Source: Luidia sarsii (taxonomy: Eukaryota; Echinodermata; Asteroidea; Paxillosida; Luidiidae). Taken from it: a stretch of DNA of 64,000 nucleotides. Shown here in pieces: positions 11,701 through 21,682 of this stretch. The stretch is from assembly GCA_949987565.1 (NCBI GenBank), contig OX465103.1, forward strand, positions 3,897,548-3,961,547, in the 5' to 3' direction. The translations under genes and the position numbers were made by a program. The stretch's first letter is position 1, and each line of letters begins with the position of its first letter. The notes under the pieces were generated by a model. That model did no database searches and was not told where the DNA came from. It saw only the letters and a list, made by a program, of their open reading frames with translations.

Positions 11701-14700
11701 CCTTCCCCTTTTTCCCTTGGGGGGCCCTCCAGGTCCATCTCTGAGCACGAGCGGGTGGTGACCCTGCGGGGCTCGGTCATCGACCACAGCTACGGCGGGG
11801 ACGGCTGCTCGCCTGCCGTGCTGCTGATCATGGACCGGCTGCAGCGGGACCTGCACACGGCCATCAAGGCCGGCCTGGACTTCCCCGGCCGGCTGCAGGT
11901 GGCCCTGGACGTGGTGGAGGGCATGCGCTACCTGCACAGCCTGGGCCTGGTGCACCGCGACATCAAACTCAAGAATGTGCTGGTGAGTCGCCCCGGGTCC
12001 AATTTCGATGGAATCCGTTACCATTGCCCCCCTACCCCACCAACAAAAAAATCTTCGCTTAACGCAGCAGATGTTTCTTTGCCTATTTCAAGCACCGAAA
12101 GTCTTGCGGATTCCATGAAATAGCTATACGCTAAACACTGCCCTAAGCTCCACAGTATCTTCTGGAGCTCATCTCCCTTAAGCAAACAAGGCAGGTTCTC
12201 AGATCTCATATTTGTAAGCTGAACTGAGAGCAAGAACTATCCGCTACGGTCACCGTGCCTTCACCAGGGCAGCACCTGCCATTTGGAATAAACTCCCAGC
12301 TTCGCTCCGTCAAAATCACATCCTTAGATTTCCTCAAGAGAGAGCTGAAATCTCTTCTTTTTTTTGGGGGGGGGTCTAAATGATGCTTTTGTGCTATAAG
12401 TTATTTGAATGCTCGTGCCCTGATCGGTTTTCTGGATGCGCTCTATGAAACTATATTGTTAGTATTATTACTGCAAACCTGCCTGAAGTTTGATTGTGTT
12501 TTGGGTCCCCCCTTCGCTCCCCCCCCTATTTTCCCCCCCCCCTCGCTCCCCCCCTCGCTCCCCCCTCGCTCCCCCCCTCGCTCCCCCCCTCGCTCCCCCC
12601 TCGGTTCCCCCCTCGCTCCCCCCCTCGCTCCCCCCCTCGCTCCCCCCCTCGCTCCCCCCCTCGCTCCCCCCCTCGCTCCCCCCTCGCTCCCCCCCTCGCT
12701 CCCCCCCTCGCTCCCCCCCTCGCTCCCCCCTCGCTCCCCCCCTCGCTCCCCCCCTCGCTCCCCCCCTCGCTCCCCCCCTCGCTCCCCCCTCGCTCCCCCC
12801 CTCGCTCCCCCCCCTCGCTCCCCCCCCTCGCTCCCCCCTCGCTCCCCCCCTCGCTCCCCCCCTCGCTCCCCCCTCGCTCCCCCCCTCGCTCCCCCCCTCG
12901 CTCCCCCCCTCGCTCCCCCCCTCGCTCCCCCCTCGTTCCCCCCTCGCTCCCCCTTTCATTCCCCCCTCACTCCCACCCTCGCTCCCCCCTCGCTCCCCCC
13001 TTGCCCCCCCCTCATTCCCCCCTCGCTCCCCCCTCGCTCCCCCCCTCGCTCCCCCCCTCGCTCCCCCCTCGCTCCCCCCTCGCTCCCCCCCTCGCTCCCC
13101 CCCTCGCTCCCCCCCTCGCTCCCCCCTCGCTCCCCCCTCGCTCCCCCCCTCGCTCCCCCCCTCGCTCCCCCCTCGCTCCCCCCCTCGCTCCCCCCCTCGC
13201 TCCCCCCCTCGCTCCCCCCCTCGCTCCCCCCTCGTTCCCCCCTCGCTCCCCCTTTCATTCCCCCCTCACTCCCACCCTCGCTCCCCCCTCGCTCCCCCCT
13301 TGCCCCCCCCTCATTCCCCCCTCGCTCCCCCCTCGCTCCCCCCCTCGCTCCCCCCCTCGCTCCCCCCTCGCTCCCCCCTCGCTCCCCCCCTCGCTCCCCC
13401 CCTCGCTCCCCCCCTCGCTCCCCCCTCGCTCCCCCCCTCGCTCCCCCCCTCGCTCCCCCCCTCGCTCCCCCCTCGCTCCCCCCCTCGCTCCCCCCCTCGC
13501 TCCCCCCCTCGCTCCCCCCCTCGCTCCCCCCCTCGCTCCCCCCTCGCTCCCCCCTCGCTCCCCCCTCGTTCCCCCTTCGCTCCCCCCTCGCTCCCCCCCT
13601 CATTCCCCCCCTCGCTCCCCCCCTCGCTCCCCCTCCCCCCTCGTTCCCCCCCTCATTCCCCCCTCACTCCCCCCCTCGCTCCCCCCTCGCTCCCCCCTCG
13701 CTCCCCCCCTCATTCCCCCCTCACTCCCCCCCTCGCTCCCCCCCTCGCTCCCCCTCCCCCCTCGTTCCCCCCCTCATTCCCCCCTCACTCCCCCCCTCGA
13801 TCCCCCCTCGCTCCCCCCTCATTCCCCCCTCACTCCCCCCCTCGCTCCCCCCCTCGCTCCCCCTCCCGCCTCGTTCCCCCCTCATTCCCCCCTCGCTCCC
13901 CCCCTCGCTCCCCCCCTCGCTCCCTCCCTCCCCGACTTCCAGCTGGACAAGTACGACCGGGGCAAGATCACGGACCTGGGCTTCTGCAAGCCGGAGGCCA
14001 TGATGAGCGGTAGCATCGTGGGCACGCCCATCCACATGGCGCCCGAGCTCTTCTCCGGCAAGTACGACAGCAGCGTGGACACCTACGCCTTCGGCATCCT
14101 CTTCTGGTACGTCTGCGCCGGCCACGTGCGCCTGCCCACCGCCTTTGAGCAGTGCGCCAACAAGGACCACCTGTGGAGCTCTGTCAGGAAAGGTGAGGCT
14201 TGTGGGGAGTGGGATGGGGAGACTGTGGCCCCGTTTGGGGGTAGTGTGTCATTGTCGTCTCAGGTTGTCAGAAGTGGTTTTGAGTTAAAGAATAAATAAA
14301 AGGAAAAAACTTACTGGGACCCTTTTTTTTTTTTTTTTTTTTTAACGCTGCCTTTGAGAAAGGTCCTGCTAGGATTGAAACGTCAGGCCCACTCAATTTT
14401 GAGATTTGCATTTTTGTAATTTTAGTCAGTAAGCAGTTTGCAACATTTTGGTATGTCACTTATTTTTTTTAGATCGCAATTTTTCAAAGAAAATGTTCAA
14501 CAGTTCCCAGTCAGTTTTTTTCATTTTGAGAAATGGCAAAAGAAATCTTTGACTGGACTCAGGCTTGAAGCTGAGCCCTCGTATCAGCGCTCTTACCAAC
14601 TGAGCCATCCAGCCCTTGGATGGTGGCCTTCCCAATTAATAGTCAACTAGTCTTTGCCGGGGTTGGGACGCCAGTCAGAAACATTCAACCATTGCCCCTG

Positions 14701-15181
14701 TACTGCTACGCTTTGGAACTCTCTACCTACGTCCCGTTTTCCATCTTCGTACAAACTGGATCTGTTCAAGAGGAACGTGAATAGATACCTTTGTTCCTTT
14801 TGAGGCTGTTTCCTTTCTTTATCTGTCTATTCCTATTCCTATTTATTCGTCTATTCCTCTATTTTGACCCTATAAGTCCGTGTGTTTGGTGATCTTTCAT
14901 AAAATAGAAAAAAAGAAGAAGCCACTTTAACCTCACTTTCCCTCGCCTCCCTCCCCTCCTCCCTTGACGCGACAGGCGTGCGCCCGGAGAGACTGAACCT
15001 GTTTGACCGTCCCTGCTGGGAGCTGATGCAGGTCTGCTGGGCCGGCGATCCCTGCGATCGGCCGCTGCTGGGCGACGTCCAGATCCAGCTGCAGGAGATC
15101 CACCAGGCGGCCATCGAGGTGCGGCGCAAGGCCGGCAAGCCGGCCGCCAAGGCTGGCAAGGAGCAGCACAGGGAGACATGA
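2788..15181 (+). CDS. DSTYK: DSTYK dual serine/threonine and tyrosine protein kinase, C-terminal eight exons (5' part lies before the window)
   Basis: Coding exons joined by consensus GT-AG sites with matching phases: 2788-3023, 7977-8060, 8822-8947, 10157-10340, 10797-10953, 11733-11982, 13943-14192, 14976-15181 (stop TGA). They give about 496 residues, matching the C-terminal half of vertebrate DSTYK (about 930 aa). The first four exons encode the helical region before the kinase ([25 protein letters not shown]). The kinase domain follows: glycine loop GRGQYGVV, lysine in [18 protein letters not shown], catalytic loop [13 protein letters not shown] in place of DFG (also DLG in vertebrate DSTYK), GTPIHMAPE, and AFGILFWY. 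The family is a RIP-like cytoplasmic kinase linked to FGF/ERK signalling and cell death. The earlier exons must lie upstream of position 1 or in the unread first 2.8 kb. Identity is near certain; exon borders are read by eye. Confidence 0.96.
3024..7976. other. DSTYK intron (between pre-kinase exons)
   Basis: This is a 4.95-kb intron with phase 0 at both ends. It holds TGTACA repeats, a T/AT-rich low-complexity tract at about 5930-5985, and a tRNA-like SINE piece at about 7030-7130. No further coding exon is needed to keep the DSTYK frame, and none was seen. Confidence 0.75.
7030..7130 (-). mobile_element. tRNA-derived SINE fragment, second family
   Basis: On the minus strand the text has a B-box-like GGATTTGAATCCCGCC preceded by a tRNA-like stem region. 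The phrase TTCTAGTGCAGACG recurs at 62627-62645, which marks a second tRNA-like repeat family in the window. Confidence 0.5.
8476..8690 (-). mobile_element. tRNA-derived SINE
   Basis: Read on the minus strand, a tRNA-like head is followed by a B box (GGGTTCAAATCCCAGCC) and a tail resembling CAAAGTTTTCTTCGCC. The far end contains a TTTGCAGGGGTGGGGGCACCAG segment also found at 14650-14690. It belongs to the same family as 14485-14700, 22905-23100, 28975-29180 and 59600-59715. Confidence 0.65.
9529..10070. mobile_element. Diverged GAAACGTC foldback-type element interrupted by an 80-bp tandem array
   Basis: The family's left-arm phrase CCTCAAAGGCAGA appears at 9550-9567. The right-arm phrase TTTGAGAAAGGTCCTGCTA appears at 9593-9611, and its continuation GATCGAAACGTCAGGCCC resumes at about 10007-10024. 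The intervening DNA is an unrelated tandem repeat, so the arm was split by insertion or expansion. It lies in the DSTYK intron 8948-10156. Confidence 0.55.
9700..9985. repeat. 80-bp GC-rich minisatellite
   Basis: About four units of 73-80 bp are built on CGCGAAGACCAGCGGCCCTA and CCGAGGGAGAAACTA, with clear unit starts at 9738, 9811 and 9891. Only the middle two are nearly identical. Confidence 0.75.
12226..12365 (+). pseudogene. CR1/L2-type LINE ORF2 C-terminal fragment
   Basis: The translation [19 protein letters not shown] matches the usual C-terminal tail of CR1/L2-clade reverse-transcriptase proteins (xRAFxxAAPxxWNxLP). One frameshift later the frame continues as a [15 protein letters not shown] segment. 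It is a truncated relic within the DSTYK intron. Confidence 0.7.
12525..13930. repeat. CTCGCTCCCCC minisatellite (10-12 bp unit), 1.4 kb
   Basis: More than 110 near-identical units CTCGCTCCCCC(C) have variants with CTCATT, CTCGTT or CTCACT. There is higher-order structure: a variant block with CCCTTTCATTCCCCC is repeated 299 bp apart (12957 and 13256), and another block about 121 bp apart (13641 and 13762). The minus strand is a run of GGGGGG clusters. It ends only about 15-20 bp before the acceptor of the kinase exon at 13943. Confidence 0.97.
14347..14463 (+). mobile_element. GAAACGTC-type element, single right arm
   Basis: It contains the family text GCCTTTGAGAAAGGTCCTGC, then AGGATTGAAACGTCAGGCCC, then TTTTAGTCAGTAAGCAGTTTGC and an end close to ATTTTGGTATGTCAC. 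A poly-T run of 19 lies just upstream at about 14323-14343. It is located in the DSTYK intron 14193-14975. Confidence 0.75.
14485..14700 (-). mobile_element. tRNA-derived SINE
   Basis: On the minus strand the element begins with a tRNA-like region (TGGCTCAGTTGGTAAGAGCG, A box) and a degenerate B box. It ends in GAAAAAAACTGACTGGGAAC, the tail shared with other copies in the window. Confidence 0.75.
14700..14800 (+). pseudogene. CR1/L2-type LINE tail fragment
   Basis: The translation [20 protein letters not shown], then [11 protein letters not shown] and a stop, is the typical end of a CR1/L2 ORF2. It is truncated at the 5' side and lies beside a SINE copy. Confidence 0.6.
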
Positions 15182-15617
15182 CGCAGTCAGGGGAACGCTT
15201 ATGCCGAGTCTGGTTTTTGTTGTACTTATTAGCGAAAGAGACGTATTCTCTCTTCATTGAGTGATAAATCTGACTACTTCATTCTGCCTCCGAAAAAAGA
15301 AGAAAAAACACTGGAAATTGGGGTTGCCCAAAAACAGTTCATTCCCTGTTCGTGGTGGACCCTTTTCTGGAAACGTCAGAGTCACCGCTCTTGGGGGACT
15401 AGTCCCTCTAATGTACCTGAAATAACTCTCAAGATGTCTCTTGCATCATGGACCAGTAAATGCCAGTAACAAATATTATATGTATCTGAGAGCCGTATTG
15501 GCATTATTGCGAATGGCATTCATATTACGCTTTCTAGCTGGAAGATGAAAAAGACTTCTCGGGCAGAGAGGAAAGCACTAGTGGCGAGGGGACTAGCTGG
15601 GCCGAGATCGTCGGAAA

Positions 15618-15727
15618 GTCACGGAGTGGACATACTGTGAAGGAAGGTCACGGAGTGGACATACTGTGAAGGAAGGTCACGGAGTGGACATACTGTGAAG
15701 GAAGGTCACGGAGTGGACATACTGTGC
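15618..15727. repeat. 29-bp tandem repeat, four copies, in the probable DSTYK 3' UTR
   Basis: The unit GTCACGGAGTGGACATACTG followed by TGAAGGAAG starts at 15618, 15647, 15676 and 15705. The copies are almost identical, so the expansion is recent. Confidence 0.95.
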
Positions 15728-17912
15728 TAAGTGCCCAGATGGCCGTCCTTTTTGTTTTGAAAAGGTTCGGCCGAGTAACTCTCAAGACACAGTGCAATGC
15801 GGAAACTGTTGCAACGGACGTACGTTGGCTAGAGGGCGCTCTTCACTTTGACACCAGTCACTGGACAGCTCATGGGAAAACAGAATCTTACAAAGATTGG
15901 AAAATTACTTCTCAGTGTGTGTGTTCATAGTATATGCTTTGACCACACACAATTAAACTAGCTGTAACACTGGTGCTGAGATGAATATAACGTATTGTAC
16001 ATGCCTTTGTTTTACCATGTGGAAGAGTGTGGGAACTCTTTCTAACTCTAAGATCCAGATAACAGCATGGAATGTGCACAAATGTGTCAGACATTCTGTT
16101 AATGTGTCATTCTGGTTGTCTATAATCAGATAATTGACCTCTGTAAATTGTAGACAAGTGTGCATAGTCACTAACCTGAAGGTACATGTATTTACCGGTA
16201 TATATCTTTTAGGTTGTGGTTATATGTAGGTTCAATTTCATGGACTCAAGTGATAATATTTGGAAAGTTGTTGCTTACTCTAAAACATTTGTTAATAGCA
16301 AAGGCATTTCTTTCTGGATATCGGGTACCTGCGCATCCTGATGCCTGTCTGAACTAATCCAAAGATTCAGTGATGACACTCAGAGTTGCCACTTTAGACA
16401 CTGCAAACTTAATTTCACATCTCCAGGAAGCTTGAAGTATTCCTATTGTGTTTTTGTACTACCAGAAATATCTGGATGCAGAGAGCTCGCCCATCAATTC
16501 ACTTCAGATTATAATGGTCTGCGTTAATCCATCTGAACTGGAAGCTGCGGTTGCTCTACATCTAGGCCTAAGATATATGTGATGCCCCACGCCACATCCA
16601 GGCAGTTCCCACAAAAAGCAAAATGCACGTAAAACAGGAAAATGGTCAAAACTCAGATTTTGTTTCCTGATTTCTTAAGTTACCCATCTTTATTGTCTGA
16701 TTTCCACTAAACTAAGTGAAAGGTAAGAGGGGATAAACTCAATTGTTGTTTTCCTAGAAAGTGACTGGTTTTGGCATGGGGTGTCACATATGATTATGTC
16801 AAGCAGTCAGTAACTCATGAGCTATGAGTGAGTACAAAGCAACAAGCTGTCAGATAATCCTATGTGTGTGTACAGGAGTGCATTAGTGCATGGACCAGAC
16901 AACAGTCTGCAGTCACACTACCCCTAGCATGCTCTTGTATGGCCATGTCCAGTAATGGTAGCCCCATGACTAACCCAGTCTTGGACTGCAGTACTTAAAA
17001 GCATTACAGTGCAAAAGTGGAACATAACAAGTTGCACAGCCATGCTTCAATGATAACAACATTCATTTTACCTTTGCACAGAGAACCCATACACAAGAAG
17101 TGCTGTATGAGCTCAGCCAATATATTGGATATTCATTCTTTATTAATTTTGGTGCCTTGGTTGGGGGGGGGGTGGGGTGGCTGACAATGGTCACTGCAGT
17201 TCTACTGGACTATGCTGAATATGCAAAATGACCAGCAAAATGGATTTATTTATCTAGCAATTACTGCAGTGCATATAGCTCATTTCAGTGTGTATCCATG
17301 GTGTCTCTTTTTTGTATGCACAAAGGAATGCTAATACCATAACCACGATCATTCCATATTACCTCCTGATCAACCACTCTTTATAGTGGCTTCCCGTTTA
17401 AGAACCCAGTGCCACTCATGTGGAGGAGCTTTCTATAAAGGAGACTGTCAGATTGAATAACCCCCTTGCTACATAACCAGTGACTAAATCCCCTACGTGT
17501 ATAAGGGACTAGATATCCCGTGCCTGAAATATGGACAAATTGGACAATTGGCAGAGTACACACTGCCGGCCTCATTGAGTTACTGGCTCTTTTCAGAGCC
17601 ACACTCCATCTCACATGAGATGATGTAGATGGTGTCAGTGCAAACCGTCCACATTATACTTCCACCATGCAAATGTTCAAATCTTATGTATGGAAAATCT
17701 TGAAAACTTTGGCATCTTGATTACATAGGACAAGGGCAAGGACACATTATATACAGGCATACAGAAACAAAATACTCTATTTTCTTTTTCGTTTACTTCG
17801 TGTCTCCCCATGATGGTCAGTGTAGAGAGATGACATCTTTCAGTAGATTCAGTTCTGGTTCTTTCCCTGAAATAATATCTGGTATGAAATTGTATATATT
17901 GGTGTATTGTGA

Positions 17913-17918
17913 AATAAA
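17913..17918 (+). terminator. Candidate polyadenylation signal for DSTYK
   Basis: AATAAA is embedded in an A-rich run about 2.7 kb after the stop codon. Another AATAAA lies at 18893. Neither can be tied to transcript ends from sequence alone. Confidence 0.3.
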
Positions 17919-19532
17919 AAAAATTAAGATAAATACTAAAAAATAATGAAATTATTTTTGAAAAAAAAAAGGGCTTGATCTTAAGTCAAGGAGAGAAGAA
18001 AAACAAAGAAAGAAGAATGATGGAAGAAATGTATTTATTTATTGTTCTTTTATTGTTTATTTGTTTTATTTCCGGGGTGATGAGGTAGTTCTTGTGAAAG
18101 ACTGTTATAATTGTATGGAGTGCCTTATAGATGAAGTCTCAGACACTTTAAGAATCCCTAGATTGATCTCAAGCTTTGGCCTCGTCATCGTCTCGCAAAA
18201 CCTTAGAATAACGTGTTGTGGTGCTTAGCCAACTTTTTTGAGGGTTTGCCTTCCTTAACAGATTATTTACCTAGGATCTGCGATAAAAACCTTTGTTCTC
18301 AGATACCTGTGATGGTAGTATGGTTTCAATAAGTCCTTATTTCATAGGGGCCTTCAGTCAGCACTCAGCAGCAGTGTGAGTGGATGGTGGGCCTGCCACT
18401 CTGATTTTTTTTTTTTTTAATCACTGGATTTTCACCACCTATGCAATGTGAAACTTTGTGTACAGAATGCTCAAAAGAGCACAGCAGTTCTCGGCTAGAA
18501 CCCAACTTAAAGTTAACAAGGTGAGTGCGAGGAAAGGCGAAGAATGTGCGGTTCAACTGGACTAGCATAGCTACTGGCTTAAGGTACCGGCGCTCCATGA
18601 TTTGAGCTGAACAGGCAACTGTCTTTGCTGGGGTGGGATCATCAGTGAGAGTCTAATTGCTAACTATTCATACGGCAGTGAAAGGCTCACTGCATCGTAA
18701 TGGCACTCCCGGCTAAGGGCGAGTGGCGGCTATAAGCCAGGCATTCGGTGTATGGGTCCCCTACCCAAAAATCTGACCCTCGGGAAATGTCATCACATTT
18801 CACTGCTGTATTTATGCTGATCTGTCAGGATCAAGGCACCTTTGGGTAGTACATACCACAGATGTGCTGCATTCTGTTCCGCATTGGATTCAATAAAACA
18901 ATCATTTTTCTAACTCAGTGTTTTGCATCATGGGTAATTTGTTTGTATGAACTGTTCTAGTGCCTTCGAAATCGCTTGTCTTAGGGAAATTCCAAATTCA
19001 AATCCCCGATCATTCAAAGTTTTCTCAATGCCTTTTTTTTCAATTTAATACATTATTCATTTGGCTCGAAGTGACCATTGAACAGCAATTTACTTCACTA
19101 GACTGGCAAAATGTACAAAATCACCATGGGCATGCCAATAAGTGTTTTATTGTCAAGAAAACATTCAGAATGTCTCCTTTAGGGCTCCATACTATTTCCA
19201 TTTTAATAAATTTTAATACATTTTTTGTTAGAAGATTTGAAAAAATAGGGGTCAATTTTTACGTTTTATTATTGGTCAAGTGGTGATACGTATATTAGCA
19301 GTTAGTGATACATCAGGTGTTGGTTACTACATGATCAGTTGTAACATCCCAAGTGCAGCCATTTCGAAAGAATTGTCAATACTCAAAACAGGACACAGTC
19401 ACAAGCAGATTTATCTTCTCTTCCTCAACTGCTTTAATTCCAATTCAATCTCCTATCTATGTACATTGGTAAAGAAGGTGACACATGCTGGCACACTGCA
19501 GGTTCCCTGGGAGTCCCAATCACAGGTCTTAA

Positions 19533-19891
19533 AGGCCCTATACAACATTGGTAATGGTCAAAAAATTGCCACAGTTTGTGTGTTAAACCATGAAACATTC
19601 CATAAAAGAAATCCTGCGAAGGTTTTAGCTCAAATGGTAATCTGAGAAAGTAGAAAAAGGGCAAAATACCGTCACGGTTTTCGCACCGTTCTGTAATGTA
19701 AGAAATAGTTTATCACTCGCGAGTAATAAACTATTTGTCGATATTTGAGTGAAGATTTCTCGAGAAGTACAGCATCCCAGACCGTAAGATTTCAACATGA
19801 GGATTCTATCATGGCTATCTACAAACTGTGAATTAAAAGGAAATTTGTGGACATCTATGTTTTCCGATCTTCCCAATGTTGTATTGGGCCT
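19533..19891. mobile_element. MITE with TTAA target duplication (copy 1)
   Basis: Terminal inverted repeats AGGCCCTATACAACATTGG and CCAATGTTGTATTGGGCCT are flanked on both sides by TTAA (19529 and 19892). It is 359 bp long with no coding capacity. It is the same family as 41296-41633. Confidence 0.9.
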
Positions 19892-20024
19892 TTAAGCCCA
19901 TTGGCCATGTTGGCACAAAAGCATTCCAAGCAATGGGGCGATGTCCCCCTTGACGATGAGTGGCATTACTATCTTGAACTTAGTCATACAGCATAGCACC
20001 ATCAAGCAGAGACCAGGGGTGGAT

Positions 20025-20150
20025 TTCACAGAGCCTTACGATGCATCATAACTCAACTTACGATTGATAACTTGTCGTAAAGTTACGATAGATCGTATGG
20101 TTTCTGTGCATCGCTCATTGTCTTGCGATTGATCATAAGTTTACAATGGC
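20025..20150. mobile_element. Hairpin MITE-like repeat
   Basis: It begins GGGGTGGATTTCACAGAG and contains facing motifs TCATAACTCAACTTACGATTG and CGATTGATCATAAG. A related copy is at 29943-30103 (GGGGTTGATTTCACAAAG). The class is unknown. Confidence 0.55.
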
Positions 20151-21682
20151 TTTGATGAAAGTGACCACAAAGATTCCTCCCTCTCCAACTGAGCATTTGT
20201 GAATTTAAAAATAATCAGGACCCAATGTCATTCTTACATGTCATAGGGCACAGACTTTCTCCACAAAGCCACATCTGAAGGAATACACATTGCAAACTTG
20301 TGAGTGTGTGTGCACTCAATTTATAGGCGTGCATGTTTTCAGTGAGAAATTTTTAAAACGGGGTACGATTTGAAAGTTACTCGAATCCACTTGGCTCAAA
20401 GTGAACTTTTTAAATAGCAGAGTATACTTCACTTTGACTGGCCGAATGCACCGAATAACCATGGGCATGCAAAATAAGAAACAGTTTTATTTTCAAGAAT
20501 ACCTTTCAGAATGTCTCTTTCAGGGCTCCATACTATTTCCATACCATGTCCATTATGTACTAGAGCAATCACTAACTGGGAAACATGCATGCAAACGAGC
20601 CAAAACTCCTGGCTAACTAATTTAATCAGTTACGCGTCACACTGTCTTATATGGGAAAAAGAAATAATGTCCAACATTATACATTTTATACAAGACCAGA
20701 TGTCGAGTGGACACCAATGGTTTGTAATAAACAATTGGTGCGAGGTTGACTAATTTATTGTGAAATTCCTTTTTTTCAGTGTTCTTGGCAGGTGAGAAAC
20801 TCTGTCAAACGTTTATCATCAACAGTTCATAAAGGATCCAAAACTTAGCAATTCGATCAAGTTTATGTTTGATAGATTTTTTTATTCGTGCCAGAATTCT
20901 CCGGTCATCACCCAGCTGAGCATGACTCAATTATTTAGCTGAGCACAACGCAAGCACTGTTAAAATAACAAACAGCAACACGAGCACCAGCCTCCATGGA
21001 ACATTTGGAAACGGTGACACACTGTCCTTGGCTGCTGCTGGCTGCTTTCTACAATCAAAGTTTCACTCACAAAGCCATTTGCACATAACTTTTGTCTTTG
21101 GTCTCCTCTGACCAGGGGACGGTCCCAAGGAGCTTCATAGACACCCACACTCCCTTCAGCAATCAAAACTGTTGACGTATTTGGATGGTCAAGTTAGGGT
21201 TAGAGTCAATCTCAAAATACTCGGCTCATCGAAAATCGAATTGCCAAGGAGCAACCCTGTGAAGATGACACTTTACAAAATCACGGCAGACTGAGAGTGC
21301 GATTCGAATGTAACAAACATCTGACGAAGATGTAGCTGGGATTCCTGTTTTTTTTCACGATGATAGACTTGTCATGCCAGGCGCACTCTGGTGCTTAATC
21401 AGGTCCCAAGAACTTGGCGTTCCAAATACGAGGCACCTTCAACACGAAGTGGCTTTTTATGCAAAAGTAAAATTCTTTCACCGCAGCAGCGAAGGAACGG
21501 CAAGGGGTTACCATTCTTAATCACAGTCTGGTTGATGAGAAACAGTGCCGAACGAAACATTTTTCAACGTTACGTGCAAATGGCTTAGCGGGACCCATTC
21601 AATATCACCCTGAAAAGAAAACATGCTCAGACTGATCTGATAGTTCTAGAATCTTGTGCCCAATGTGGCGTGGCGGCCTCAC

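Larger units (their letters stand above)
11983..13942. other. DSTYK kinase intron between HRD and DLG exons
   Basis: This 1.96-kb phase-0 intron interrupts the kinase core between HRDIKLKN and TDLGF. It starts with a LINE tail fragment and then consists almost entirely of the CTCGCTCCCCC minisatellite. The long proline/serine-rich reading frames here are translations of that repeat and not protein. Confidence 0.85.
15182..21682. other. DSTYK 3' UTR/intergenic region, no gene recognised
   Basis: These are 6.5 kb between the DSTYK stop and the NDUFA12 stop, the two genes converging. The region holds a 29-bp tandem repeat near the DSTYK stop, candidate AATAAA signals at 17913 and 18893, a TTAA MITE, and a hairpin repeat near 20025. 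The reading frames are short and show no recognisable family. Confidence 0.6.

Noticed and set aside
12405..14299. Long proline/serine-rich reading frames of 500-600 codons in three frames
   Set aside because: They translate the CTCGCTCCCCC minisatellite in a DSTYK intron. All frames are open because the repeat lacks stop triplets. Only the last part (13943 onward) is real, as the kinase exon.
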